Positions 1-10,138 are shown, counted from the first letter of the stretch. The stretch is 59,252 nucleotides of DNA from Chloroflexota bacterium (GCA_005882635.1 VBFG01000045.1:1-59252); one strand, 5' to 3'. Translations and numbers: made by a program. Notes: generated by a model from the sequence alone, not told the origin.

Positions 1-1
1 G

Positions 2-130
2 GCCCTCGCGGTCGGGATCTGCCTCGTGATCACCGCCGCCGTCGCAGCCGCCCTGCGTTTCGTCGGGAATCGACCGTCGAACGCCGCCGCGGTGGCCCGG
101 GTTGCCGCGATGACCGATGGCCGGCGCTAG
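2..130 (+). CDS. C-terminal fragment of a protein (possible membrane protein), truncated by window start
   Basis: Open frame 2 from the window edge ([27 protein letters not shown]...) ending at TAG 128-130; hydrophobic segment. Confidence 0.45.
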   Translation, partial: ALAVGICLVITAAVAAALRFVGNRPSNAAAVARVAAMTDGRR

Positions 131-1893
131 ACGAGCAGCGGCTCGCGGTACTCCCCGAATACGCCGCGCAGGACGGCGCACTGCTCGCCGAGCGTGGCGT
201 AGGCGGCGGCACACCGGATGAAGTGGGGCATCAGGTTCGCCTCGCTCGAGCCCGGTCGTGACGCGGCTTCACGCAACCCCGTGAGCGCGCTGTCGACGGC
301 GGCTGCGTCGCGCTCGCGGCGCGTCCGCTCCAGACGGGCGAGGTGTGCCTCGAGCGATCCCGCCGGCACGGCCAGGACCGGGATCGGGGTGTTCTCGGCG
401 TCGTCGACGTAGGCGTTGACGCCGACGATCCGGCGCTCCCTCGCGTCGAACTCGCGCTGGAACCGATACGCGGCGTCCGCGATCTCCTGCTGCGGATAGC
501 CCTCGGCGACCGCGGCAACCATGCCGCCCCGCCGGTCGATCTCGTCGAGATACCGCCAGACCTCCCGCTCGGTCTCGTACGTCAGCGCCTCGACGAACCA
601 GCTGCCGCCGAGCGGGTCGATCGTGTTCGCCACGCCGGTCTCGTCGGCCAGGATCTGCTGCTGGCGGAGGGCGAGCAGCGCCGCCTCTGCGGTCGGAACG
701 GCGAGCGCTTCGTCGTAGGCGTCGGTGTGGAGCGACTGTGTCCCGCCGAGGATCGCGGCGAGGGCCTGCGTCGCGACGCGGGTCAGGTTATTCAAGGGTT
801 GCTGCGGCGTCAGCGACACGCCGGCGGTCTGGGTGTGGAACCGCATCCAGGTCGACCGCTCGTTCTCCGCCCGGTAGCGCTCGGTCATGAGCTTGTACCA
901 GACCCGGCGCGAGGCGCGGAACTTGGCGATCTCCTCGAAGAAGTCGCTGTGGCTGTTGAAGAAGAAGCTGAGGCGCGGGGCGAAGTCGTCGACGCGGAGG
1001 CCGCGGGCGAGGCACGCCTCGACGTAGGCCATCCCGTCGGCGATCGTGAATGCCAGCTCCTGGATCGCGGTCGAGCCCGCCTCGCGGATGTGGTAGCCGC
1101 TGATCGAGACGGTGTTCCACTTCGGCAGCTCGCGCGTCCCGAACTCGATCGTATCGGTCACGAGCCGCATCGACGGCTCGATCGGGAACAGGAACTCCTT
1201 CTGGGCGACGAACTCCTTGAGGATGTCGTTCTGGGTGGTGCCTTCGAGCGCGGCCCGCGGGAAGCCGGCCTTCTCGGCCGCGACGATGTACATCGCCCAG
1301 ATCGGGGCGGCCGGCGAGTTGATCGTCATCGACGTGCTGACCCGGTCCAGCGGCAGCCCGTCGAGGAGGACCTCCATGTCGGCGAGGCTGCTGACGGCCA
1401 CGCCGCAGGTGCCGAATTCGCCCTCGGCCTCGGGGTCGTCGCTGTCGTAGCCGTAGAGCGTCGGCATGTCGTAGGCGATCGACAGGCCGGTCTGGCCGGC
1501 GGCGAGGAGCGATCGGAAGCGGGCGTTCGTGTCCTCGGCCGCGCCGAAGCCAGCAAACATCCGCATCGTCCACAGCCGGCTCCGGTAGCCGGTCGGATGG
1601 ATACCGCGGGTGAACGGCGGCTCGCCCGGCAGCCCGATGTCGCGGAGCGGATCGGCGGCGTCCCAGCGACCCTCCTCGGGGCGGAGATGCTCGCCGTGAT
1701 GATCGACGCGGGTCGGTCCGCCGCCGCCGGCCGGGCCGCCATCCGGGGCGGACTGCCACGACCACGGCCCATACAGGCGGTCGACGGTCGTGTCGCTGAT
1801 CGTCGAAAAGCGCGGCTTCCGCTCGGGAGCCCGGTCCAGGGCCCTGGCGAGCCGGTGCGCCTCCCAGGCGCGCTTCCGGGCGGACCAGGTCAT
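127..1893 (-). CDS. Methylmalonyl-CoA mutase family protein, large (alpha) subunit
   Basis: [91 protein letters not shown] are typical mutase motifs; ATG start at 1893; no C-terminal B12-binding domain. Confidence 0.93.
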   Translation of the reverse strand: MTWSARKRAWEAHRLARALDRAPERKPRFSTISDTTVDRLYGPWSWQSAPDGGPAGGGGPTRVDHHGEHLRPEEGRWDAADPLRDIGLPGEPPFTRGIHPTGYRSRLWTMRMFAGFGAAEDTNARFRSLLAAGQTGLSIAYDMPTLYGYDSDDPEAEGEFGTCGVAVSSLADMEVLLDGLPLDRVSTSMTINSPAAPIWAMYIVAAEKAGFPRAALEGTTQNDILKEFVAQKEFLFPIEPSMRLVTDTIEFGTRELPKWNTVSISGYHIREAGSTAIQELAFTIADGMAYVEACLARGLRVDDFAPRLSFFFNSHSDFFEEIAKFRASRRVWYKLMTERYRAENERSTWMRFHTQTAGVSLTPQQPLNNLTRVATQALAAILGGTQSLHTDAYDEALAVPTAEAALLALRQQQILADETGVANTIDPLGGSWFVEALTYETEREVWRYLDEIDRRGGMVAAVAEGYPQQEIADAAYRFQREFDARERRIVGVNAYVDDAENTPIPVLAVPAGSLEAHLARLERTRRERDAAAVDSALTGLREAASRPGSSEANLMPHFIRCAAAYATLGEQCAVLRGVFGEYREPLLV

Positions 1894-1937
1894 GCCGCGT
1901 ACGCTAGCACGGGGCCGCGGCGAGACCGGGGCGGCAG

Positions 1938-2150
1938 TCAGGGCGGTGGCGGGCGACGGGCGAGGCCCCCAGCGGGCTCGGGCGGGGCCGACCGCGACGA
2001 TCGCGGGTCGTTGACCGCGACCGGGGCCGGCCGGCGGGAGCGGCGACGGACCGACCTGATCAGGAGGATCGCCTCGGCGACGGTCACGATCGGGATCAGG
2101 CGCCCCGGAAGGATCCGGAGGAGCAGGATCCGCGCGGCGGTCTTGAGCAT
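1938..2150 (-). CDS. Small hypothetical protein with one hydrophobic segment
   Basis: [37 protein letters not shown]; fits co-directionally between neighbours. Confidence 0.45.
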   Translation of the reverse strand: MLKTAARILLLRILPGRLIPIVTVAEAILLIRSVRRRSRRPAPVAVNDPRSSRSAPPEPAGGLARRPPPP

Positions 2151-2249
2151 GACCCGAGGATGCCCTCGACGGGCCGACGCCTGGGCGCGGCCCGGCCGGC
2201 ACAGCGTGACGATCCCGTTGCGATCGCCCGCGATGGGCTCGCAGCGAGG

Positions 2250-2867
2250 CTACGTTCCGGCGGCATCGACGGTGCGCCATGCATCGACGGCGTCCCGGAC
2301 GACGGCGTCGTGGGCCTCGCGGGTCTGGATCTCGCGGATCGCGTCCGCGATCACGGCAGCCTCGATCCGGCCGCCTCGTTCCCAGACCACGACGGTCTGG
2401 AAGGACTCGCCGTTGAGGACGTCGATCCGGCGGCCGGTGAGCTCGTCGACCCGGTAGTCCGAGGGCTCGACCGATGTGACGTTCTTGCCGGCCCGTGCGC
2501 CGATCTCGTAGAACTCCGCCAGCCAATCCCGCGTGAGGGCCGGTCCGCCGCCGCTCTCGAACAGGGCAAGCGACAGCCCGCTCTCGGAGCCGGTCGTCCA
2601 GCGGGCCCCGGCGAATCGCAGCTCGGTGACGCCGTGGCCGGCCAGCGTGCCCAGCCCGACCGCCGTGCAGGCGCGGCCGGAATCGACCGAAGCCGGCGCA
2701 TTCCCGCGGAAGACCCGCGGCACCTGCGCCTCGAGGTCGGGATACGCGCCGGCGACGCTGCCGTCGGTGGTGCACGGACCCGTGGGGTCGAAGCGGGCGG
2801 CGCAGCCGCTCGCGATCAGCGCGACGCACGCCACACCGACGGAGATGAGCGCAACCCGGCGGCGCAT
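2250..2867 (-). CDS. Putative lipoprotein, unknown function
   Basis: [22 protein letters not shown] lipobox; alternative start at 2906. Confidence 0.75.
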   Translation of the reverse strand: MRRRVALISVGVACVALIASGCAARFDPTGPCTTDGSVAGAYPDLEAQVPRVFRGNAPASVDSGRACTAVGLGTLAGHGVTELRFAGARWTTGSESGLSLALFESGGGPALTRDWLAEFYEIGARAGKNVTSVEPSDYRVDELTGRRIDVLNGESFQTVVVWERGGRIEAAVIADAIREIQTREAHDAVVRDAVDAWRTVDAAGT

Positions 2868-2925
2868 CGCGGCCGCGCGATGACCGGGTCGCGATCCGGG
2901 GGACATGGGGCGATGATACGGCGCG

Positions 2926-4209
2926 ATGCCCGCCGAGCCCGTCACGCCCTTCCGGCTCCGGACGACCGACCTGCTCCCATCGACCGCCGACCTCGTCGTG
3001 GTCGGGGCCGGGGTCGTCGGCTGCGCCACCGCCTTCCGCGCAGCCCGGGCAGGATTCCGAACGGTCGTCCTCGACGCGCGACCTCGGCCGGCGACGCTGA
3101 CCACGCCCGCGGCGACGGGCGCGTACCGCCTGCAGTTCGACAACGCCCAGGAGGTCGCGCTCGTGCGCGAGGGGATCGAGCTGTACGAAGACTTCGCTGC
3201 TCTGGCGGGGCTCCCCGGTCACGACCTCGGCCTCCGACCGCAGGGCTACCTGTTCTGCGCCCGCGACGAGGAGATGGCTGCCCGGCAGCGTGAACTGGTC
3301 GAGCGCCAGCACGGCTTCGGACTCGAGGACGTCGAGCTGATCGATGGCGATGAGGCGAGACGGCGATTCCCGTTCGTCTCGGACGATGTCATCAGCGCGC
3401 GCTTCCGGGCCCGGGACGGGTTCATCGACCAGGTCCGGCTCGCCTGGGGCTACGCGTTCGCGGCGTCCGCGGGGCCGGGCGTCGAGCGACCGGCGGAATC
3501 GTCCGAGGCGACGTTCGCGCTCGGCCAGCGGGTGACCGGCCTGCGGACCGTCGGCGGGCGGATCGTCGCCGTCGAGACACACGACGGAGCGGTCGCGGCG
3601 CCGCTCGTGGTGCTGGCAACGGGGCCGTTCCTCGGACGGACGGCCGCGCTGGCTGGGGTCGACGTCCCCATCGCCCCGACGCGCCGCCAGAAGGTCGTGG
3701 TTGCCGACGCACCCGAGGTGCCGGCCGACGCACCGATGACGATCGACGAGGCGACGGGCGCCCATTGGCGGCCGGCCCTCCGCGGCGCCTTCGTCCTGCT
3801 GACCGAGCCCGGGACGCCGGCGACCGACCCGACTTGGAGCGTCCCGACCTCGGCGGACTTCGCGTTCCGGCTCCTGGACCCGGCGTCACCCGACAGCGTC
3901 GCGGCCGTGGCGCCCTTCTGGGCCGACGCCTGGGAGCGCGGCATCAACTGGCTGATCGTGGCCGGCCAGTACGAATACACGCCGGACCATCGCCCGTTCG
4001 TCGGACCGACGCCGGTCGACGGCCTGTGGCTGAACGGCGGGTGGAGCGGTCACGGCGTGATGGGTTCCGGTGGCGGGAGCCGGCTGCTCCTCGATGCGAT
4101 CACCGGCCGCGCGACCGGCCCGTCGTGGGGCATCGCCGCGGACGGTCCGGGCGGGAATCCATTCCGGCTCGATCGCGCGATGGAGGCCGGTCGGCACGAT
4201 GTGCTGTGA
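2926..4209 (+). CDS. FAD-dependent oxidoreductase (DAO / sarcosine oxidase beta-like)
   Basis: N-terminal dinucleotide-binding motif [31 protein letters not shown]-terminal [23 protein letters not shown]. Confidence 0.92.
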   Translation: MPAEPVTPFRLRTTDLLPSTADLVVVGAGVVGCATAFRAARAGFRTVVLDARPRPATLTTPAATGAYRLQFDNAQEVALVREGIELYEDFAALAGLPGHDLGLRPQGYLFCARDEEMAARQRELVERQHGFGLEDVELIDGDEARRRFPFVSDDVISARFRARDGFIDQVRLAWGYAFAASAGPGVERPAESSEATFALGQRVTGLRTVGGRIVAVETHDGAVAAPLVVLATGPFLGRTAALAGVDVPIAPTRRQKVVVADAPEVPADAPMTIDEATGAHWRPALRGAFVLLTEPGTPATDPTWSVPTSADFAFRLLDPASPDSVAAVAPFWADAWERGINWLIVAGQYEYTPDHRPFVGPTPVDGLWLNGGWSGHGVMGSGGGSRLLLDAITGRATGPSWGIAADGPGGNPFRLDRAMEAGRHDVL

Positions 4210-4306
4210 GCCGGGGCGGTGCCTCCTGGCACCTGGTACGGCCGTCCCGGATTGGTGCGCCTGCGCGCCCGACCATCGCCGCTCCCCCTTCGGGACGAGT
4301 CGGTCA

Positions 4307-4336
4307 TTGAGGTGCGGGAGCAGCGCAGCGTAGATT
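4307..4336 (+). promoter_or_regulatory. Sigma70-like promoter of the structured RNA (TTGAGG-N18-TAGATT)
   Basis: -35 TTGAGG 4307-4312, 18-nt spacer, -10 TAGATT 4331-4336; predicted TSS about G4343, one base before the closing stem. Confidence 0.5.
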
Positions 4337-4342
4337 TACGTC

Positions 4343-4560
4343 GTGCCGTAACGCGACACACCCGGGGACAAACCTGGGGCGTCGGTCACGGGCCAGGGCA
4401 CGGCCTTCGGTTCACTCCATGACGGTTGGAGCGCCGAGGATCCCGGACCCAGGCCACGAGCCGAGTAACCACGGATCATCGGCCAGCAGGCCTGGGACGC
4501 GGTACGGCAGAACTCATCGCTCGAATGTTCGTCGCCCTCCGGCCACCCGGAGGGCGATTT
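4343..4560 (+). ncRNA. Standalone structured small RNA, 6S-RNA-like layout (family not established)
   Basis: Closing stem 4344-4355/4498-4509 (12 positions, one mismatch); 4448-4455/4489-4496 (8 bp) enclosing 4460-4464/4479-4483 (5 bp); 4404-4410/4434-4439; 4415-4419/4427-4431; alternative 4373-4378/4448-4453 plus 4389-4392/4442-4445; promoter before and terminator after; no competing CDS. Confidence 0.6.
4533..4560 (+). terminator. Rho-independent terminator-like hairpin
   Basis: CGCCCTCCGG-CCAC-CCGGAGGGCG (10 bp) followed by ATTT. Confidence 0.7.
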
Positions 4561-5303
4561 CATGTCCGGCGGGGCTCGGCCGGCGGCCGGGCCCGACGGA
4601 CGACGCCACGCCGATTGAGGTCGGCCCGGACGACCCGGGCTGCGGCCTTGAGGTCCCGGTCGCGGGTGATCGTCGTCGCCAGCCAGTCGATGTACGAAGG
4701 CTCGAAGCTCGCGACCTGGCCGAGGGTGTGCCCGTGGAACTTGCCGAAGGGCAGCTCGAGGTCCAGTGCCTTCGCGAGTGGCGGCTCGGCGGGCGGCCGG
4801 AAATTCCGGACCCGCGACCGGGCCGACGGACCGGTCGGCGTGCTCGCACGCGGTGGCTCCCGCTCATCGTCGAAGACGCGGTAGGGCGGCTGCCCTCTGA
4901 GGATGTGGCCGTTTTCGCGGCTGTCGGCCGGGCGAAGGGGCTGGTTCCGCGGACGGAAGGTCCCGGTCGTGTCGACCCGGCCCGTGACGGGTCGGGTGGG
5001 TCGCGGGCGAGGCGGGCCGCCGCGGCGCGACCGGCCGCCGCCGGCGTCTGTCCCGCCCGGCCAACGCGCTCCAGCGCGGTCGTCCGTGCCCGGCCGCCGC
5101 CGTGATGCACCGCCGTCCCGGGTGAGGGCGGCATACGCGTCGTTGATCTCGGCCATGAGGCGCGTCGCGACGCGCGACGCTGCCGGATCGTCGCCCGTCA
5201 GATCGGGATGGTGCCGTCGGGCGAGCCGCCGCCAGGCCGCTTTGATCTGGGTCGGTGTCGCGCCCGGCTCGATGCCGAGGACGTCGTGCGGATCGCGTTT
5301 CAC
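4560..5303 (-). CDS. J-domain (DnaJ-like) protein with C-terminal ExoX-like/DUF3820-like module
   Basis: VKRDPHDVLGIEPGATPTQIKAAWRRLARRHHPDLTGDD (J domain, HPD); C-terminal LPFGKFHGHTLGQVASFEPSYIDWLATTI; GTG start at 5303. Confidence 0.85.
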   Translation of the reverse strand: MKRDPHDVLGIEPGATPTQIKAAWRRLARRHHPDLTGDDPAASRVATRLMAEINDAYAALTRDGGASRRRPGTDDRAGARWPGGTDAGGGRSRRGGPPRPRPTRPVTGRVDTTGTFRPRNQPLRPADSRENGHILRGQPPYRVFDDEREPPRASTPTGPSARSRVRNFRPPAEPPLAKALDLELPFGKFHGHTLGQVASFEPSYIDWLATTITRDRDLKAAARVVRADLNRRGVVRRARPPAEPRRT

Positions 5304-5376
5304 CACGGCCGGATCATATCGGTGGTCCGGACGGGCCCCGCTTGACAGCCCCTCCGCTGGGCCGTCCCATATCGCC

Positions 5377-6525
5377 GTGCCCTCTCTCCGAAGGACCGGC
5401 CTCGTCGCCGCGCTCGTCACCGTCCCCTTCGCCCTCGCCTACCGGTTCGCATTGCTCTACCGGATCCGAGCGGGTTTTCCGATCCCCCGCCCGCCGCAGC
5501 TCAGCCCGGCCGACATGGGCCTGCCGTTCGAGCCGGTCGACGTCCATTCGGGCGACCTGACCCTTCCCGGCTGGTTCATCCCCGCTCGTGACGGCTCGCC
5601 CGGTCCGGGCGTCGCCCTGGTCCACGGCTGGGAATCCGCCCGGGACCGCCTTCTGCCGATGGCGGTCTTCCTCCACGCAGCCGGCTTCCATTGCCTGGCC
5701 ATCGACGTCCGCGGCCACGGCGCCAACGCGGCGGAAACGCTGCCGATCTCCGCGGGGGAGTTCGGCTCCGACGCGCTGGCGGCGTTTCGCGCGCTGGACG
5801 CGCGGCCCGAGGTGACCGTCGGGGCGGTGCTGGGGCACTCGATGGGGGCGATCGGCGCGATCCTCGCCGCGGCCGAGGAGCCGCGGATCGCGGCCGTCGT
5901 CTCGACGTCGGCGCCCGCCGACCCATGGCGGCTCACCCGGCAGACCTTCCGGCTCGCTCGACTCCCCTTCCCCGATGCGATCGCCTGGCCGCTCGCCTGG
6001 CTGACGACCCGTGTCTATCTCCGTCCGCGCGGCCACCGGATGACCCGGATCTCGGCGAGCGAGGCGCTGCGGACGCTCGACCGGCCGATCCTCCTCGTCC
6101 ACGGATCGGCCGACCCGGTCGTGCCGATCGCCCATCTCGAGCGCCTGGCGGCGGTTGCCCGACGCGCCGGGCGGAGCGTCGAGATGCTGACGATCGAGGG
6201 CGGCCAGCATTCCTGGCTCTACGAGTTCCCGGCCTACCGGCGGGCCGTCGCGGAATTCCTGGCGCGAGTCCTCGGTGGGCCGTTCGAGCCGGCGGAGGCG
6301 GGCGCCCTGGCCGCCGCCGCCGAGACCCACCGCCTGCCCGACACGCCCCGGCCGCAGACCGCCGTGCAGCGCGAGCCCGGCGGCCTCCGCTCGCTGGTTG
6401 CCCTGGCGGTGCCGTTCCGGAGGGCCGGTCAGGGCATCGGCGACATCGAGGACCCGGACGGCGACCGCCAGCCGCCGCCCGCTCCGGTTCGGACCGATTC
6501 GGACGCTGCGGGGATCCCGTCGTGA
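5377..6525 (+). CDS. Alpha/beta hydrolase family protein with N-terminal membrane segment
   Basis: VALVHGWESARDRLLPMA, nucleophile elbow GHSMGA, LVHGSADPVVPIAH; GTG start. Confidence 0.88.
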   Translation: MPSLRRTGLVAALVTVPFALAYRFALLYRIRAGFPIPRPPQLSPADMGLPFEPVDVHSGDLTLPGWFIPARDGSPGPGVALVHGWESARDRLLPMAVFLHAAGFHCLAIDVRGHGANAAETLPISAGEFGSDALAAFRALDARPEVTVGAVLGHSMGAIGAILAAAEEPRIAAVVSTSAPADPWRLTRQTFRLARLPFPDAIAWPLAWLTTRVYLRPRGHRMTRISASEALRTLDRPILLVHGSADPVVPIAHLERLAAVARRAGRSVEMLTIEGGQHSWLYEFPAYRRAVAEFLARVLGGPFEPAEAGALAAAAETHRLPDTPRPQTAVQREPGGLRSLVALAVPFRRAGQGIGDIEDPDGDRQPPPAPVRTDSDAAGIPS

Positions 6526-7061
6526 CCGACGATCGACCGATGTCGGTCTGGGATGCCGTCGCCCATAAGCGCGTCGTCCGGCGGTTCGCCGACCGCCCGC
6601 TCGAGCCGGACCATCTCGTCCGGATCCTCAACGCGGGGAGGCGCGCCGCGAGCTCGAAGAATCTCCAGCGCTGGCAGTTCATTGTGTGCCGCGACCGTGA
6701 CCACCTCGCCGAGCTCACCCGGGTCGGTCCGTGGGCCGATCACCTCGCCGGCGCCGCGGTGGCGATCGCCCTCGTCACGCCGGATCCGGCGGCCGCCGAC
6801 AGTCCCGCGTCGGTGATGTTCGACCTCGGAATGGCGGCCGGGAACATGATGCTCGTCGCCTGGGAGCTCGGGATCGGCAGCGTCCCGGCGACCGTGTACG
6901 AGCAGGATCTCGCGAGACAGCTCCTCGGCTACCCCGAGGACCACCACTGCGAGTACCTCTTGTCGTTCGGCTACCCCGCCGATCCCGACATCCTGACCCG
7001 GCCGAACAAGGCCGGCGGGCGCGTCGCCCTCGCCGACATCCTCCACGACGAGCGCTGGTAG
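6522..7061 (+). CDS. Nitroreductase family protein
   Basis: MSVWDAVAHKRVVRRFADRPLEPDHLVRILNAGRRAASSKNLQRWQF; GTGA overlap with the upstream stop. Confidence 0.88.
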   Translation: MTDDRPMSVWDAVAHKRVVRRFADRPLEPDHLVRILNAGRRAASSKNLQRWQFIVCRDRDHLAELTRVGPWADHLAGAAVAIALVTPDPAAADSPASVMFDLGMAAGNMMLVAWELGIGSVPATVYEQDLARQLLGYPEDHHCEYLLSFGYPADPDILTRPNKAGGRVALADILHDERW

Positions 7062-7194
7062 CGCGCATCCGGCGGGCCAGGACGGCGTTGCCGCCTGCGC
7101 GCGTCGCTCACGCACGTCTGAGTGCGCTCGCTTCCGTGCTCGGCGGCGCCTTGCCCTGACCCGTCGCCTGCGCGCTACCCGAATGTGCTGAAGG

Positions 7195-8277
7195 TCACTG
7201 CCACTTGAAGAAGCGGGCGGCGATCCCGAAGCAGGCGACGAGCCACACGGCCAGGACGGCGAAGCAGACCCACAGGGGTGAGAAGGGCGTGCCGTCGACC
7301 ATCACCTGGCGGAGGCCGTCGCCGAGGTAGGTCAGCGGCAGCGCCCGGGCGACGGTCTTCAGGGCGTCCGGCATCGCGTCGATCGGGAAGAACGTGCCCG
7401 ACAGGAACATCAGCGGGAACTGGACGACGCTCGTCATGCCGTTGGCTGCGTCCTCGGTCTTCGCGAATGACGCGATCACGTAGCCGAGGGCGATGAACGC
7501 GAGCGAGCCGAGGAGGATCAGGCCGCCGATCAGCAGCCACGACCCGGCGACCTGGACGTGGTAGAGAGCCGACCCGACGCCGACGATGATCGCCGTCTGG
7601 ACGATCGCGATCAGCAGCCGCATGAGGACGTTGCTGCCGACCAACTGCCAGCGTCGGAGCGGCGTCGCCTGGAGCCGCTTCAGGATGAGCTTCTGGCGAT
7701 CGGCGACGAGCGGGACCGAGGCGAAGATCCCGACCTGCATCAGCGACATCCCGAGAATCGACGGAACGAGGTACGAGATGAACGTGAGGTCGTTCGTCTG
7801 GATCGGCTTGAACGATGGCTCCACGGCCGGCGGGACGCCGGCCACCGCCTGGTTGACCGCCGACAGGACGAAGCCGACAAGCTGGCGCGTCGTCGCATCC
7901 GCGCCGCTCTGGCTCGGGTCCGTGTAGACGGTCAGGTTGGCCGGGCCGGCCTTCGCCGCCACCGTCTGGCTGTAGCCCTCCGGGACGATGATGACGGCGA
8001 CGACATCGCCCTTCTTCATCGAGGCCAGCAGCTCGTCCTCGGTCCCGTCGACGATCTTCAGGTTCCACAGCGCGGCGAAGGCACCCTTCAGCTGGCCCGA
8101 CGCCGGCGTCCCGTCGAGGTCGGCGAATCCGATCGATCGCTCGCTGCTGCCGCCCGTGAAGATCGATCCGAACAGCAACACGAAGATCAGCGGGAAGGCC
8201 AGCGTCCAGAAGAGGGCCGCCCGATCGCGGGTGAAGCTCTTGATGTTGGCGACGGTGAGGAGGAGCAGCGGGCGCAT
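7195..8277 (-). CDS. ABC-2 type transporter permease
   Basis: MRPLLLLTVANIKSFTRDRAALFWTLAFPLIFVLLFGSIF; C-terminal TM cluster with FPLMFLSGTFFPIDAMP. Confidence 0.92.
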   Translation of the reverse strand: MRPLLLLTVANIKSFTRDRAALFWTLAFPLIFVLLFGSIFTGGSSERSIGFADLDGTPASGQLKGAFAALWNLKIVDGTEDELLASMKKGDVVAVIIVPEGYSQTVAAKAGPANLTVYTDPSQSGADATTRQLVGFVLSAVNQAVAGVPPAVEPSFKPIQTNDLTFISYLVPSILGMSLMQVGIFASVPLVADRQKLILKRLQATPLRRWQLVGSNVLMRLLIAIVQTAIIVGVGSALYHVQVAGSWLLIGGLILLGSLAFIALGYVIASFAKTEDAANGMTSVVQFPLMFLSGTFFPIDAMPDALKTVARALPLTYLGDGLRQVMVDGTPFSPLWVCFAVLAVWLVACFGIAARFFKWQ

Positions 8278-8287
8278 CGGTCGGTCG

Positions 8288-9232
8288 TCAGTCCCGCAGC
8301 GCCCGGCCGGTGAGGTCGAGGAAGACGTCCTCGAGGGTGGCCCGCCGCACGCCGAGATTCGCGGGCTCGACGCCGAGGCCCTCGGCCGCGTCGAGGACCG
8401 CCCCGATCGTCCCGGCCACGTCCCGGGTATAGAGCAGCGTGTCGCCGTCCTCGTGCTTGACGGAGGCGACGCCCGGCATCCGGGCGAGCCGCTCCTCGGG
8501 CAGGCCGTCGATCGTGTCGAACCGGACCGCCCGTTCCTTGAACCGACGGCTCACCAGCTCCTCGACCGTGCCCTCCTCGAGGATGTGGCCGTGATCCATG
8601 ATCGCGACGCGGTCGCACAGCACCTCGGCCTCCTCGAGGTAGTGTGTCGTCAGGAGGACCGTCCGGCCGGCCGAGCGGAGGCCGAGGACGACGTCCCAGA
8701 GCGCCCGCCGAGCGGCGGGATCCATGCCCGTGGTCGGCTCGTCCAGGAAGACCAGCTCCGGGTCGTTGACGAGGGCGAGCGCCACGGACAGGCGCTGGCG
8801 CTGCCCGCCGGACAGGTTCTGGGTCCGGGTCGTCCGCTTCTCGCCGAGGTCCATCAGGCTGATGAGCTCGTCGGTCGAGCGGCCGCCGAGGTGGTAGAAG
8901 CCCCGGAACAGGTCCAGGACCTCGACCACGGTCAGCTTCGGGTAGAGCGCCGCGGTCTGGAGCGAGACGCCGATGCGTGGCTTCAGCCGGTCGGGATCCC
9001 GGACCGCATCGACCCCGAGGACGCGGACCTCGCCGCGGTCGGGCTCTCGAAGGCCCTCGAGGACCTCGACGGTCGTGGTCTTGCCGGCGCCGTTGGGCCC
9101 GAGCAGGCCGAAGATCGTCCCGGCCTGGACCTCGAAGCTGACCCCGTCGACGGCACGCGTCTCGCCGTATGCCTTGTGCAGCCCGGCCACGCGGATGACG
9201 GGTTCCGCGGCCGCCGCGGTCGGGATGCTCAC
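8288..9232 (-). CDS. ABC transporter ATP-binding protein
   Basis: Walker A GPNGAGKTT, signature LSGGQRQRL, Walker B LVFLDEP. Confidence 0.96.
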   Translation of the reverse strand: MSIPTAAAAEPVIRVAGLHKAYGETRAVDGVSFEVQAGTIFGLLGPNGAGKTTTVEVLEGLREPDRGEVRVLGVDAVRDPDRLKPRIGVSLQTAALYPKLTVVEVLDLFRGFYHLGGRSTDELISLMDLGEKRTTRTQNLSGGQRQRLSVALALVNDPELVFLDEPTTGMDPAARRALWDVVLGLRSAGRTVLLTTHYLEEAEVLCDRVAIMDHGHILEEGTVEELVSRRFKERAVRFDTIDGLPEERLARMPGVASVKHEDGDTLLYTRDVAGTIGAVLDAAEGLGVEPANLGVRRATLEDVFLDLTGRALRD

Positions 9233-9263
9233 TTGGCCGATGGTGCCATGTCGGCTGCTTCGA

Positions 9264-9704
9264 TCAGAGCCGCTTGCGGAGGTAGGCCGCCACGGTGGCG
9301 TCGTAGCCGAGCTCCTCGTACAGGCGCTTGGCGTCCGGACGGTGATGGCCGGCGGTGACCTCGGAGAACGCCGCGCCGACCTCGCGGCCCAGGCGCTCCG
9401 CCTCCTCCATCAGCAGCCGGCCGACGCCGCGCTCGCGGACGCCGGCGTCGACCACGAGCGCCATGACGCGGATGACCCGGTCCGAATGCTCGAAGCGCGG
9501 GAGGGCATGGACAGCGACGAACCCGAGCACCTCGCCGTCGTGGTCCGCGACCAGGACGCGCGAGTACTCGGAGTCGAAGCGCCCGAGGCGCTCGACGATG
9601 TCGCTCGGCCCCGAGGGGTAGCCCTCATCGGTGAACAGCGCCGCGATCGCCTCGGCGTCGGCGGGCGACGCCGGGCGGACGACGATCGGCGGATGGTCGG
9701 TCAT
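9264..9704 (-). CDS. GNAT family N-acetyltransferase
   Basis: VLGFVAVHALPRFEHSDRVIRVMALVVDAGVRERGVGRLLMEEAERLGRE. Confidence 0.92.
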   Translation of the reverse strand: MTDHPPIVVRPASPADAEAIAALFTDEGYPSGPSDIVERLGRFDSEYSRVLVADHDGEVLGFVAVHALPRFEHSDRVIRVMALVVDAGVRERGVGRLLMEEAERLGREVGAAFSEVTAGHHRPDAKRLYEELGYDATVAAYLRKRL

Positions 9705-10138
9705 CGGCCGGATGGTAGCGAACGGCGTTCGACGACGATCAGGTGCGGCCCGCTGACGGGTCCGTCGAGGACGAGGACCGACGGGCCGAACGGGCCGATC
9801 GCGACGCCGCTGATGCCCACCCCGGCCGCCGCCGCCCGTCGCCGGAAGGCCTCGAGACCGTCTTCCTCGGGGACGCCGACGTACCGACCGGCCGGACCCT
9901 CCCCGTGACGAGCCAGCGAAGCCGCCAGCCGCCCTTCCGTCGTCGGCTCGGCGACGGCGATCGTGGCGCCGTCCGGATCCCTGACGACCGCCACGCGAGC
10001 CCCGAGGAGCGGGTCGTTCGCTGCGGCGCGGGGGTCAGCGTGCTGGCCACGGTCGGTCAGCGATCGCTCCAGGTCGACCGTCGCGAGGATCTCGGCGAGC
10101 GGGACGAGGCCATCCTCGATCGACGGCGCCTCGGTCAC
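9701..10138 (-). CDS. Hypothetical protein, possibly VOC/glyoxalase-like
   Basis: DPLLGARVAVVRDPDGATIAVAEPTTEGRLAASL; overlapping start and stop with both neighbours. Confidence 0.65.
   Translation of the reverse strand: MTEAPSIEDGLVPLAEILATVDLERSLTDRGQHADPRAAANDPLLGARVAVVRDPDGATIAVAEPTTEGRLAASLARHGEGPAGRYVGVPEEDGLEAFRRRAAAAGVGISGVAIGPFGPSVLVLDGPVSGPHLIVVERRSLPSGR

Noticed and set aside
343-2457. Long plus-strand ORF (704 aa) opposite the mutase and lipoprotein genes
   Set aside because: Shadow ORF caused by high GC; Arg/Gly/Asp-rich composition, no domain pattern, and the opposite strand carries clear genes. The same holds for most other long antisense ORFs in the track.
4343-4510. c-di-AMP (ydaO) riboswitch or tmRNA identity for the structured RNA
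   Set aside because: Some local resemblance (GGGGACAAACCTGGGG), but the core 3' motif is not convincing, there is no tRNA-like domain, and no co-directional gene follows the terminator.
7062-7194. Structured or repeat-derived RNA in the convergent gap after the nitroreductase gene
   Set aside because: Only short GC-rich self-complementary bits; no clear promoter, stem or terminator as in the 4.3-kb RNA.
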